Assembly (NCBI GenBank): GCA_947034895.1
Contig: OX344762.1
Location: 23,540,760-23,604,759 of the forward strand
DNA length: 64,000 nucleotides
Origin: Rhytidiadelphus loreus
Taxonomy: Eukaryota > Streptophyta > Bryopsida > Hypnales > Hylocomiaceae
Direction: 5' to 3'
The first letter of the stretch is position 1; every line of letters starts with the position of its first letter. The notes beneath the pieces are model-generated. The model ran no database searches. It was not told the DNA's origin and was given only the letters and a program-made list of their open reading frames with translations. The position numbers were made by a program, and so were the translations under genes. Below are positions 35,856-48,079 of this stretch, piece by piece.

Positions 35856-36869
35856 ACATTGGTAATTTCTAGGAATTTACGAATGCAGTTTTAAGCGGTT
35901 GACTTCCCATGGAGTCATCGTGGAGTTTTGTAAAATCCCGAAACTTTTGGGCAATCTTCTACAAGATGTCCATCAACTAAGGGCAAAACCACATCTCCAA
36001 TAAGAATGCTATTTTTAGCAATTCTTTAATAATTTCCACCCGGGGGGGAAATTATTCTTGATACCGGGGGAATCTTGGATGATCGGGCTTCTATTTGACC
36101 TCCTGGCATGCTTTGACCTAGAAAAGCACCTCTCTGTATGTTCCAATCATCATCTCCTCCATCTTGATCTGCGAATGACTGTATTTCTCAAAATTACCTG
36201 CAAACAATAAATCTAACTCTTTCGAGTTGGATTTGGACTGACTCTGACTAGACTCTAACTTTTAACCAGTTTGTTACATGTATACTTATAGCTGTTGTAT
36301 TACATGAACAAGACACTAGGACTGGTTAACTCTCAAATTCTCACATCGCTCGGAATTACTTACTTAACTACCTAATTCTACTAATAAGACCTAAAATTAG
36401 TGAAAATGTAATGTCTTACGTATTTCACGCATTTAAGGCCATGACACACCTCTTTGGTAGGGACTTCTACCAAAACCCACAATAATTGTATTTTTATATG
36501 TTTTTTCCTATTTTTCACTCAAAAATTAACTAAAAATCGCGAAAAATAAGTTCAGAGTTCCAAGTGCCAACTTGAGGGCTCACACCTTGTGAAGGGTAAC
36601 TGCCCATGTTTTCACAGGCCAAAAAAAAGATTTTTGTCACTTCAAATGTTAATATCTTGCAATCTACATGGAAGAAAATTCTGAAATTCTTTTTCACATC
36701 TTTTCAAAATATTTTACTACAAGATCCTATGGTTATATGTGTGTAAAAATGTTTTTCATCTAAAATTTGGTGCTTGTAAATGCAAAGGCAATTTTGGAGC
36801 GTTTTTGGTAAAAACATACTCTCTGACCTTTAGAGGTTAAATTCATCATCCAATTCACAACTACTCATA

Positions 36870-37279
36870 AGGTAGTATGCTGTAAAAGCGCTCCCCTTCT
36901 TCAAACCGCTCCTGTTTTGGGGTGAAAAATGGAAACCAAGTGATCCTTAAATGGACCACTGTAACAATTGAATGCATCAAGAAAAAATTATTTTTCTATT
37001 GCAAGAGCCAATCACTGCCTTTGATTTCCACACATCTGCTTACAAACTGCAAGTGAATAGATTTTGGGAGACCTATGGTCACAAATAGGTGCCTATGCCC
37101 TGAATCTTTGAAAATTTATAAGTAATTCAAAAATACTTGGAAAAATACAAAACCACTTGTGTTAGTTTCCACATCCATTTTTCTTTCTCTGAAAAATGAT
37201 CTAAAAACAATTCTGTCCACTTCAGCCTATGAAAAAGGCGGACCAGCTCTTAAATGGTCGCTTTTAGAGCATACTACCT
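36870..37279. mobile_element. MITE, AGGTAG family, TA target site
   Basis: 410 bp, flanked by TA (36868-36869, 37280-37281), ends AGGTAGTATGCTGTAAAAGC and GCTTTTAGAGCATACTACCT. Colinear and near-identical with 22177-22586, including CTTCTTCAAACCGC and TTTTGGGGTGAA. Non-coding. Confidence 0.88.
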
Positions 37280-37281
37280 TA

Positions 37282-38864
37282 GTTGGTAACAAACTTAATA
37301 CATCATCAAATTGACTTGACCTGGATCTCTTTTTACTCACAGCCAGATTATTTCAATTCAACTCCATAGTTTGTATTCTTCTAGGCAGACTACTAATCCC
37401 AAGTAGACTTCTTAATTTATTCCTTAATTACAAACTCTTACATATAAATGCAGCCAAGTTTGTTTTTTACTTACCTGCATTGAACATCGAGGAAATGTAT
37501 CCGTATGTTACTCACCCATCCAATTGCTGTCGATTTGCCATGATTACCACATGACCAGCACAAGCAAGATCATGTCATACACTTAGTTGATTTGATCAAC
37601 GCCACTCTCAACAATGTAGATGGATTAAAATTGCAAACTACTAATCTCGTAAGTCTCTAATATCCACAATGAGAATCAATTCGACCACTTAATCATAAAC
37701 GCTCAAATTTGTAGTAATGCATGCAACTTCCAACTCAACTCAATCAAATTAATAGTATCATATGTTGAGACATGCAACTTCCCACTAGACTTTGTTAAAT
37801 TAATAGTATCATGTGTTGAGTGTCTCAGTCCAATGGACTAGTCAATGAGTTAAGAATCAACCACAGTAAACAAGCAATTTGACACTACAATTGCTTGAGG
37901 TCTCATTACTCTTAATACACAACCACTTATCTCATAGATTTTAACAACTTGAATCTCAACTTGTCAAATGGACATATTACACAATTCACTCAGATTCAAA
38001 TTAACACAGTACAATACTCACTTAGGTTGACTCACAACTAACACACCCATATAATGGTGTCACTCCATCAATTAGACATCACTTTCAATGTGCAATGAAA
38101 AACTTAAATACTAAGTCAACTAGCCAGTAATTCCACACACAAATTATATAACAACCAATCAGCACACAATTATTATACTCGTCAATTTAACCACAACTCA
38201 CAAACTCAGTTATTTATAGTCGATTTGACCAAGTTCCTGCACTCACATACATAGGTTGAATCTTTCAGCTCACAATTATAAAGCTACCACAACACTCACA
38301 TACAAGAGCAATTAGACAATTTGCAATTTTAGAAGCTTGAAAAACTATATTCATAGAAAATATGCCTCAATACATTGTGAATCATGCAACTTTGGTATGA
38401 ACTGGAAAAAAACAAACAAACTAGACCTTTGGACATATAGTCCCAAAAACTTGTGAAGAGTTGTCTTTATAGGGCTATAACCTATTAACTTGACTTTTAC
38501 AAAACACGTCCATTTGCCTTGTTTCAAATCCAATGCAAACACAACCTTTGTACTCTCATTAATACTATTTTTTCATAATCGACTTGCTAATGGAAATGAG
38601 GGAGTAGACAATCCTATTTACATTTAAAGAATCAAATTGATAGAAAAATTAAAAAAATTACAGCACTACAAGCATACAAGTAAAATAATCTCCTAAAATA
38701 TTTGGTGAAGATCAACAACTAATAGTAGTTAATTTTCAACATTTCTTGAAATATAGCATTATTGGTTTGGCAAACTTGAAATTAGAAAGTTGCTCATTGA
38801 GCATTGTTAAAAAAATCCAATGATTATATTTTGCAACATCCATTAACAAGGTTTTCCAATGAAT
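37282..38864. other. No gene; AT-rich with a 51-bp duplication
   Basis: No coding signal. ATGCAACTTCC...TTAATAGTATCAT...TGTTGAG occurs twice in tandem at 37721-37771 and 37772-37822. CAATTAGAC/CAATTTGAC words are frequent throughout. Confidence 0.5.
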
Positions 38865-39774
38865 TTAACCCCTAAAATCCCATTGTCCAATGGATTTGGG
38901 GCAAGTTCTTTAAATGAGCTATATTTTTGTCACAATTTTTTTCAACTTTTTTGTTAAATAGAAAAAGCTTATAGCTTTGTGAAAATTTGATTTTTATTTC
39001 AATTAGTGCCTCAAAGCAAAAGTTATACCACAATAAGCCCAAATTTTAATTCAACAGGCAACAAAAAAACCCTACAAAAACTTGAAATTAAAAAAATTTA
39101 AATGTGTTTCTCATAAATTATAGTTTTGGTTACACAAAAAGCTTGGATTCCTTCCATTTGAATTTGTGATGTGAAAGTTACAGAGTATCTTGCTTTGCAG
39201 ACAATCAAACCATTTTATTGAAAAAATACATATAGGTTCATTTTTTAGTTCAATTTTCAAATTTTTTCAAAAGAAGAATCTCTACAAGCTCAATTTTGAT
39301 TACCAAAACAATCTCACCATTGGAATTAGTGTGTTTTAATTCTATCTTAGAGATACTAACATTTATTTTTTCCCTCTATCTTGTACTTGCTTCAACTTAA
39401 CAATTTTTTAAATAATGAAAATCAAGTTATTATTTTATTATTTTATTATTTTCTAGACCCTCAACTCAATTTTTTATAATAAAATTTTTTAATTTCAAAA
39501 TTTGTAGATTTCAAAATTTTAACTTGAAAGGATTCAAATTCTAATAAATTAGTTTGCCATAGCATTAAAAAGACATATTCTCTTCACTTTTAACTCATTT
39601 ATCATAGACTGAGTTTTTAAAATTTCTTCTACACATTTTCATACTAGCCTATTGCACAATCTTGTGTTTAGATATGCAAAAAATATCATTTTTAATTTTT
39701 TTACTCTTTGCACAAGAAATGATATTTTTTGGTGGTCTTTGATGGAATAAAGGTCTTGGGACTCGAGAGGTAAA
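38865..39774 (+). mobile_element. TTAA-flanked element
   Basis: The left end TTAACCCCTAAAATCCC with CATTGTCC is clear. The right end GGGACTCGAGAGGTAAA is mutated (TAAA for TTAA). 910 bp; the interior matches 28929-29846 (GTGAAAATTTGATTTTTATT, AGCAAAAGTTATACCAC, AACAATCTCACCATTGG). Non-coding. Confidence 0.78.
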
Positions 39775-40773
39775 TGTACAATTATATTTAACATGCATTG
39801 CTTCAAAGCCCAAATTGCTTAGAAGGTCCTACTTGCTAGGTAGGTGAAATCACTACTACAAAACCACACTCCTATTTACAATTTGGAGGATTTATATTTA
39901 GACAATTTTGTTGCAATTTGTTATAATGTGTCAGAACATGTTAAGTTTGACCCCTAACTATCCAATCAACTATATATGGTTGATTTAATATGTCACGCTC
40001 ATTTTGTTGGGGGTAGTTAAATTCCTTTGACCATTTTAAAATTTTCACTTTTGGATAGTTTTAAAGGATAACTATTGGAAGTTTTCATTTTTCATTGAAA
40101 AAGATAAATATTTGATTTTTGAGAGGTCCTCAAATGCATATATATACCATTAGTGAAGAGTAAAATTGACAATTTTACTTCATTTCCTAACTTTGAGCAA
40201 AGTTTGACAATTTCACTTGATTTGAGATCTAAAAAATTGTATGTATTCATTTGCTTTGAACATGGTCTCAATAAAAGAGTGTAGGGTTTTATGATTTTCA
40301 TTGTTGAAAATTTGAACAAGCAAGTGTTGATTTGGAGTTATTTGTGATTTCTACTTATCAAAAAAATTGCATTTCAACTATTGCAAGGTGGTGATTTTGT
40401 ACTTGTGAATGTAAGCAAGATAAATTCTTTTGATGTTGAAGTTTTTTTATGTTTATTCACAATTCGAATCTTTACATGGGCAATATCTCACAATGTTGTA
40501 TGGATATGCTAAATTTGGATATGCATGTGAGTGATGTGACTATTAATCTCTAGGTTAAATGAGAATGAAAGAAAAATTGAAATCTATGCAACCAATAGCT
40601 TTATAGGAAAGAACATAGTAATGAACATATTATAAATCCTAATTGTCAAGTTGGTTGTTTAGAGAATGTATTGTCAATTTTTTCCATTGATTCATCTTGC
40701 ATGTATACCTTAGAAGATGGATGATGTAGAATACGTAGTTTTTTTAATAAGTTTTATATGTTTGTTTTACAAT
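39775..40773. other. No gene; AT-rich DNA
   Basis: AT-rich. A CACTACTACAAAACCACACT motif at 39851 resembles a CACTA terminus but no partner end was found. Short open frames have no support. Confidence 0.45.
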
Positions 40774-41686
<913 letters not shown>

Positions 41687-41689
41687 GGG

Positions 41690-41811
41690 GGGGACATGTC
41701 CAAACCTTGTGTCAAAATTTCATGAACAACCGACCAAAATTAACTTCATAAGTACCTATCTGAATTTTCAATTGTCTGCTCAACGGACAATAATTATCCT
41801 TTAGGGATTAA
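41690..41811. mobile_element. Fragment with a TTAA-family right end
   Basis: Ends TTATCCTTTAGGGATTAA at 41811, preceded by CAACGGACAATAA. Only about 120 bases separate it from the preceding element, so it is a remnant or a solo end. Confidence 0.45.
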
Positions 41812-41910
41812 TCCGACATTTTGAGGGAGCTCGGGATTCTGTCATAGCCGCAATGGAGACCAGCCAACACAGTCAACGCGCACGTGGAGGCTCCAACCCA
41901 CCTCTAGTAA

Positions 41911-42212
41911 GGGCCTCCTTACATGTATCGATCATCGGGGAACTTTCACAGTGGGTGCTACAGTGAAAAATAGACATTGCACTTTCATGTGGATCCGGTG
42001 GGTGGGGATGGAGACAATAAAAAGTTTGCACATATTAGATTCCCTTGTCTCCACCAAGTCTCCACCAATGAGGTTGTCCACCGGTATCGGTGAAACTTCA
42101 CCGCCTCCTTTCCCGCTTGCCCACCCCGACAAGACCATCGGTGGAGCCACTTTTGTCTTCTTGCTTGAATTAGAGGAAAGTTTGCCCACTGGGTGAACAT
42201 GTAAGCTGGCCC
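41911..42212. mobile_element. Tourist-like MITE, TAA target site
   Basis: Termini GGGCCTCCTTACATGT and ACATGTAAGCTGGCCC are inverted repeats (14 of 16 positions match). Direct TAA flanks lie at 41908-41910 and 42213-42215. A TAA/TTA duplication and GG-starting ends are typical of PIF/Harbinger (Tourist) MITEs. Open frames on both strands across it are not supported as genes. Confidence 0.7.
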
Positions 42213-42260
42213 TAAGTTACTGAGACCTCGGATGGCTCAGATGGAGTCTTGCTCTTATTA

Positions 42261-42399
42261 GGTCCCACTTCCATGTAGAGTTGGGACCGGTGAACCCCCC
42301 GGATCAGCGTTGGTATGGGAGTTCCAGAAAAACAGGATGCCCATTCCACTGATGATTGGTAGGCTTCACCGGCTCCAAACTCCACATGGAAGCCGGCCC
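42261..42399. mobile_element. Small Tourist-like foldback, TTA target site
   Basis: The left GGTCCCACTTCCATGTAGAG pairs with the right CTCCACATGGAAGCCGGCCC. A second inner pair is CGGTGAA/TTCACCGG. TTA flanks it at 42258-42260 and 42400-42402. The terminal pattern GGNCC-NN-CTTNCATGT matches the neighbouring element, so the two are related. Confidence 0.7.
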
Positions 42400-42402
42400 T
42401 TA

Positions 42403-42934
42403 GGCAGATGGTGGGCAGTAACCTAATTATCGTAATTTTTGAGGCAGTAACGTCATGGCTTGGGTGTTGTGAAGTCATGGCTTCTGTGCACAGTGTGTAT
42501 CGATTCCCGATCCGTGTCATCATTGTACTTTTTGTTTCTTGCTTGCCACGAAATGAAAGGTGCGAACCTATGGTACCGTTTCAGGAAAAAAGAAAGTCAG
42601 TCGGGGGGTCCTTCGGGGTCTATAGCAATTTCCACTTCAGACTAGATAAGTTAGTGATCACAGTTTCCCCGTGGATGTGAAGACTTTTAGAAGAAATTGA
42701 ATGGGTAATTCCATTTATTCTTATTTTTTATTTTCAAGGCGTAAAGTACAAATGCAGCCTGACCCCATCACCCCAATGCATCCGCACCGTACACACATTG
42801 ACATACGAGACTACAGAATACAAACTTAACAGTATTTGATATTTGATAAGTTGTTGAATGTGGATAAGCACCACGGGCACCGCCAATTTCTGGATAAAAA
42901 GGGATGTGAATACCATCATACCAAAACTCCTTTA
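42403..42934. other. No recognised gene; slightly GC-richer spacer
   Basis: Open frames of 60-90 codons occur in several frames, but none shows a recognisable domain. It may be diverged single-copy DNA. Confidence 0.4.
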
Positions 42935-43236
42935 AGGTAGGAGATTCTGAAATGGCTCATCTAAAGGCTGATATGCTTTTTTTCATATATTTTCTTAAAT
43001 GGAAATGTTTTTAGCTCATTTTTTAGACAAAGAAAAATAGAAGAGGAATCTAACACAAGACAGTGGTTTCATATTTTTTTTAAGGCTTTTACGAATTACT
43101 TATGATTTTCAAAGGAGTTGTGTCATAGGTTCCTATTTATGTCTCTAGGTCTTCCATAAACTGTTCACTTGCAATTTCTAAAGAAAAATGGGAAAGCAAA
43201 GAGAATGATCGAGATCCATTTCAGAGCCTTCTACCT
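42935..43236. mobile_element. MITE, AGGTAG family, TA target site
   Basis: 302 bp between TA pairs (42933-42934, 43237-43238). Ends AGGTAGGAGATTCTGAAATG and CATTTCAGAGCCTTCTACCT are inverted repeats. Non-coding. Confidence 0.82.
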
Positions 43237-43238
43237 TA

Positions 43239-43766
43239 GGTTTCAAGACCATCTGTGCATTTACTTCTACAAATAGTTTATTGGATTAGTCATCAATGGA
43301 ACCGCATTGATGGAGGTGTTATTTTGTTCGAAAGTGCCATCAATTTTTTATTGAGGGAATATTAGGAAATACATTCTTTCATTTTCAATATATGAAATTG
43401 TTGATTTGCTACAAAATTTAAGGACAAGATCACTATTTTGGGGATGAATGTATATTTTTTTGAATGAATTAAGTTTCATTTGTACTTTGCACATTTCATC
43501 CATTTATATAGATGCAAACAACTGTATCACTCCAATCAAAAGATTTCTTTTTTGCATTGCCTAAAATAAATGGAAAATAATCCCTAACTAGTGTGATTTG
43601 CTTTTGGACACTAGGAGACTCGTGATTGGGTGGTAGGCAACAAACAAGTAACCCATTCCACAAAACAATGACCATTATGTTTTGACCATAAGGATGTTGA
43701 AGTCATCTAAAACTATTTGATGAAATGACCTTCAAGCAATTCAACTATAAAAACAAATAATGCACC
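43239..43766. other. No gene; AT-rich DNA
   Basis: No coding or element signal recognised between two MITEs. Confidence 0.5.
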
Positions 43767-43768
43767 TA

Positions 43769-44095
43769 AGGTACAAGGTTCTAAAAGTGCATAGGCTCTA
43801 AAATTGCCCACGTCTTGAAATGTACACTATTTGTACATGTTGTTTTTTCATAGCCTTGAGCAATGTACAAAAAGCGTACATTTCAAGAAGTGAGCAATTT
43901 TAGAACCATATGCCATTCCAACTTCAAAATTTCATAACTAATTCCAGAAAGCTCCAAAAAATATGAAACGACTTGGATCAAATGCCAATCCCACTTGTCT
44001 TTCAAGGAAAATCTACTGAAAAATATTTCAAGAAGATTCACCTCCCTAAAATTCAGTTTCAACTCTTAAATAGGTGATTTACGGACCTCTTACCT
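43769..44095. mobile_element. MITE, AGGTAG family, TA target site
   Basis: 327 bp, TA-flanked, ends AGGTACAAGGTTCTAAAAGT and ACGGACCTCTTACCT. It aligns end to end with the element at 49728-51298 after the CACTA insertion is removed, so it provides the uninterrupted version of that target. It contains the pair AATGTACACTATTTGTACA and TGTACAAAAAGCGTACATT. Confidence 0.85.
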
Positions 44096-44459
44096 TATTC
44101 ATGTAAAAATCTGATAATTTTTGGATGACTACCTTGGTGACAAGACATATGGTGCGCCTCCCGCAGACCTTGAAGCTGCCTCCTGAAACGCAAATGAATT
44201 ATTGCCCAAGGGGCACCCGCCCTTTTGGATAAATCAAAATTGTAGAAATCCCACAGAGGCCCTCACTAGTGTGGTCTGGAATAAAAAAAACTAAAACATA
44301 ATTCAAAAGGTAACTGAAACGTAAGAGTTGGGCTCCCCACGAGCTTGAGTTGTCAACTCTTTCCCCTTTTCCCGGGTGCCTCCTGTGCCAATAATTCACA
44401 GCTCTGCACTGCAGGAGCCTCTTGTAACTTAGGTTGGCGGATGGACCATCATAACCTCT

Positions 44460-44700
44460 TTTTTTTTTTTTTCGGTTGAAACACATGGACAATTTTCATT
44501 GATAAAAGGACCCCACCATAACATTTGTTTACTGATGAGGCAGGAGGCTCTTTTGCATCCTTCACAAAGGGGGCCCTTACAGTGAACAAAATTTGTTGTC
44601 TATGGTTCCTCAGCCAACCCCAATCTTGGAATGAACTAGTAAGCCCCTCCCAAGTATCTAGCATAGCATAATTATACCTTCCCAGCGTGCATAGCATGCT
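44460..44700 (-). mobile_element. 5'-truncated LINE fragment with A tail
   Basis: On the minus strand a partial frame (LGRYNYAMLDTWEGLTSSF, WGWLRNHRQQI) is followed by a stop-free tail into TTTATCAATGAAAATTGTCC, GTTTCAACCG and then about 15 A's (T run at 44460-44474). This order (end of ORF2, short 3' UTR with an ATCAATGAAA word, A tail) is usual for plant LINE 3' ends. I could not find a target duplication. The frame is not a separate gene. Confidence 0.55.
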
Positions 44701-44954
44701 TGGATATACAATGTGATGATATCCTCAAATTGTATCTTTCACCCTCTTTTTTAACTTTTTAGTTTTTTAATTTGTGAATGGGATGGGGTGTGATGTAATG
44801 TAAGGGCACCTAATAAGTATGCTTGTCGCATACTCATCAGGGAAGCATTTTCTTCTTCTTCTTGAGTGGTGGTTTATCTTTGGTTTCAATAGTGGCAACT
44901 TGCATGGCACAAATTGGAAGGTGTCCCTGGAGTTTCTTGACTGTGTAAGTTTTT

Positions 44955-45770
44955 AAAGGCCTTTTCTCCATCAAAAATCACTCAAAATTGTCATTTCTAT
45001 TGTAAAGAGAAAAACACTTTGAAAATGACTATTGTGGCATATCTAACTGTAGGATCTTGCACTAGATTAGTGTAAGAGTATGTGGAAGAAATTTCAAAAA
45101 CTTTGACCACATAGATTGCAAGATATTTGCATTTAAAGTGAAGAAAACAAGTATTTTCGCACCTTGCTTGACTAGATTTTTGGTTACGATGAGTCTTCTT
45201 AATATTTTTTACACTATTGATTTTGAATTTCTAATTTTTTATGTTGAAGAATTGAGTTGAGGGTTGGGGAAGAAAACTTCGAAGATTAAAAAAAACATTT
45301 AATTTTCAATCATTAAAACTTTGTTAAATAGAAGTAGGTTCATGATCAAAGGAAAAACTAAACCATTGGTAGCTCTAAGACGGAATTGAAACACACTAAT
45401 CTTAGTGGTGAGATTGTTCTAGCAAGAGATCTTAACCTTCTAAATGTTTTTTGAAAAATTGTTAGAATCGAATTCAGAAATGAACTCTATAAGTTTTGAA
45501 GATGCTCTAATTGCTAGAAAAACATGATTGTCTATAAATTTCACATTGCCAATCCAAATGTAATGAAACAAAGCTTTGTATGTAGACATAATAATAATAA
45601 TCTATAAGAAAAATAAATGAATAAATTTCAATTTGTTTTGTTTTCTTTCCTACCCAACCAAACTACTTTAGGGGCTTAAGGTGGCATAACTTTTACTCTC
45701 ATGCACCGATTGAAATCAAATTTATATTCCCATAAAGCTAATATGTTTTTCTATCTTTGATGAAAGTTTT
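44955..45770 (-). mobile_element. TTAA-family element, both ends lost
   Basis: The reverse complement aligns with the interior of the copies at 28929 and 38865 (CAAAATTGTCATTTC, GTAGGATCTTGCACTAG, GGTGAGATTGTTCTAGC, AGCTTTGTATGTAGACA, ATGCACCGATTGAAATCAAA). Terminal TTAACCCC sequences are missing at both ends. Non-coding. Confidence 0.7.
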
Positions 45771-47582
45771 GGAGAATCATGTCAAGTGTTCAAGTCACAT
45801 GAGCATGCTTGAAATCCCAAGTATTGTTAACAAAACTTCCAAAGACAACATCAATATTTTTTGGCTCGAATACCATATTTTTTTCTCTAAATTTCAATGG
45901 AATTATTTTATTATATTTTTCAAAGATGAAAAAGCATGTCTTTCTACCTTTCCCTAAAATTTTCAAAAAATTGATAACAACTTGAAATTATTATAAATTT
46001 CTGAAGAATAAGTTGTAGAAATTCACATCAAATACAAAAATTCTTAAAAATTCTTAAAATTTCTCCAGTCCTATGATATAGGTTCAAAGTTCAAACCTCA
46101 AATAAAATATTGAGTTTTAAGGATTTTACAAAATTTCAAATTGGAGTAGAAACTTAACTTACTTAGCTTCATTTTGGTATTTGGATCAAATTCAAGAAAG
46201 GTTATTTTAATGTTTAAAATTTAGATTAAAAGCAAAGATGTCAAAGATGTCAAAATACACTAAAAAAGTATCTTTAGTCAATTGTTTTTTTAGCATCTTC
46301 TTTCGTGAAGAGGTCAATAATACCTCAATGAGGAGTTTTCCATCACCATACCTACATACCCATTCAAAGAATTGTGAAGAAAAAAATTGGATTTAAAATC
46401 TCAATTCTTCATCTGAAATCATCCATGAGCCACTTTGTGGCTTTGTATGTGTTTAAGGATTAATCATGTTGTCCCTCTTCATTGGAAGTAGATTGATGCC
46501 ATCATTTTTAAATTCTTTATAATACATAGTTTCACTTTTTAATATTTTTTAAATACCTACCTATATCACTACTAATTACAAGAGAGCATAGTTATTGTTA
46601 TGTGATCAAATTTATTTTTATAGAGTCTTATTGGAAAATGAAAGAGTGATGAAACACATATTAGAATATTAATATTATTTGGACATTGTACTGTACAAAT
46701 AAATTAACAATTTTAAAGCACTAAACTTAGTTGCTCTATTAATTCATTAACATATTAACTCTAATCTTTAATGTTTAGTTGGTGTGCATCTTCAATATTA
46801 ATACCTTCATTTTAGGCAAGAATCTAGTATTTTTTATACTAAGTGACTAATTTGGATATACATACCTTGTAGAAAGAAATAAAATACATGAACAAAGCTT
46901 AATCCATAATAGTCTTTAGGAGTTGCCTTCTCATCCTTGACTAAAGAATTTAGGACGTTCTTGTTTGTTTGCATCTTGAGCTTAAGATTATCAATGAGTG
47001 AAAACTTTGCCAATGTTCTCAAAAAAGTTTGCCTAATTTGCTCATGTATTTTTAAGTATATATTTCAATTTTTCAATAAGACAATTTGCTACATGTAATA
47101 TGAACAATGAACTAGGGACTATTATAGAATGCTCTATGTGATTCCTGTGAAAGTGCCTATATTTGGCAAAACTATTTTTGGGGACTAATTTCTGTAATAC
47201 AGTGAAAATTATCTTTCTGATTTATTACTACCGTATGAGAAAATCAAGAAGTTATGACCAAAAATTCATTTCTCAAGTTAATTGTAATTTTGTAATTTTG
47301 TATCTACACCTGAATAAAACAAATTTTCATTCTTTTGCAAAAACTAATAACATAGATATTCATCCTTTAGTGTGCCCATATAGTGCAATTGTCATTGGTA
47401 TATTAAAACAATGTTTTAAACAACATTATTTCATATAAGAAAAATAAAAGATTTATTTATAAAAATAATTACTTAATATGTCACTTATAACTAGATAGCA
47501 AACATTCTTTTTCATAAGTTTTTGAATCAAATGAAGTTTTTCTAATGTTGAAAAGCTATCATCCTTTTGTATTCTTAGACTA
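45771..47582. other. No gene; AT-rich DNA
   Basis: About 1.8 kb of AT-rich DNA with scattered short open frames and no recognisable domain, RNA or element end. Confidence 0.5.
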
Positions 47583-48079
47583 TTAACCCCTAAATGTCCG
47601 AGGCACCCAAATCTGGTGTTTGCAAAACTTTGAAGTTAAATAAAACCTAACTAAGTTTTTATTTTAGAAAAGTTCTTCTTGAATTTTAGTTTTAGAATAA
47701 AAAATCCGATCTTGAAAAGAAATGATATTTTTTTCTCTATTCAAGATTCTGTGCAAGGATATCCATTGCAAGCTTGATTGTTGAAAGCTCTTGGAAATGA
47801 ATCTCAAATACACTAAATCTTGGAGAAAAAATCAAATTCAAAATTCATTTAAAAAAAATTATAGAACAAATTTTGAGAAGCCATAAATTGATTGGGGTTA
47901 CACATAATAGGCTGTTTAACCTCATATTTTTTTTGTTACCGACCTCTAACATGTCTAGTTTGAATATGTACGGTTACAATTAAAAAAAAATTGATACAAT
48001 TTATTAAAATGTTGGCATTTTGTTCAATTTAGAGCAAATTCCAAGAAGCTCAAAACAGGCCCTGGGCATTAGGGGTTAA
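47583..48079. mobile_element. Short TTAA-flanked element, distinct subfamily
   Basis: 497 bp. Ends TTAACCCCTAAATGTCC and GGGCATTAGGGGTTAA are inverted, each with TTAA. The interior does not match the ~910-bp copies closely, so it is a separate non-autonomous subfamily sharing termini. Confidence 0.75.

Larger units (their letters stand above)
31500..36584 (-). mobile_element. 5.1-kb LTR-bounded insertion, possible solo long LTR
   Basis: Starts TGTGAGTG and ends GGCTCACA (TG...CA with a 6-bp inverted repeat), flanked by a 5-bp duplication CCTTG (31495-31499 and 36585-36589): the signature of LTR-retroelement integration. I see no protease, reverse transcriptase, integrase or gag. No internal second copy of either end is visible, so it may be one very long solo LTR, or a large LTR-like derivative without coding genes. 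Orientation is taken from the related sequence starting at 59849. On the minus strand it begins TGTGAGCCCTC, then GGTGTGTCATGGCC, a conserved open frame (35855-35634), tandem repeats, and a GC-rich minisatellite. Confidence 0.75.
30741..36840 (+). mobile_element. TTAA-flanked element split by an LTR-bounded insertion
   Basis: The left end TTAACCCCTAATGGACC (30741) pairs with the right end GACCTTTAGAGGTTAA (to 36840). The two halves join at 31499/36590 once the 5,085-bp insertion and one copy of CCTTG are removed, giving about 1,010 bp. The joined interior follows the uninterrupted copy at 40774-41686. Non-coding. Confidence 0.85.

Noticed and set aside
39851..39870. CACTACTACAAAACCACACT as a CACTA element start
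   Set aside because: No inverted partner end or 3-bp duplication found downstream.
41951..42196. 81-codon plus-strand frame overlapping an 85-codon minus-strand frame
   Set aside because: Both lie wholly inside a Tourist-like foldback element, so mirror-image open frames are expected.
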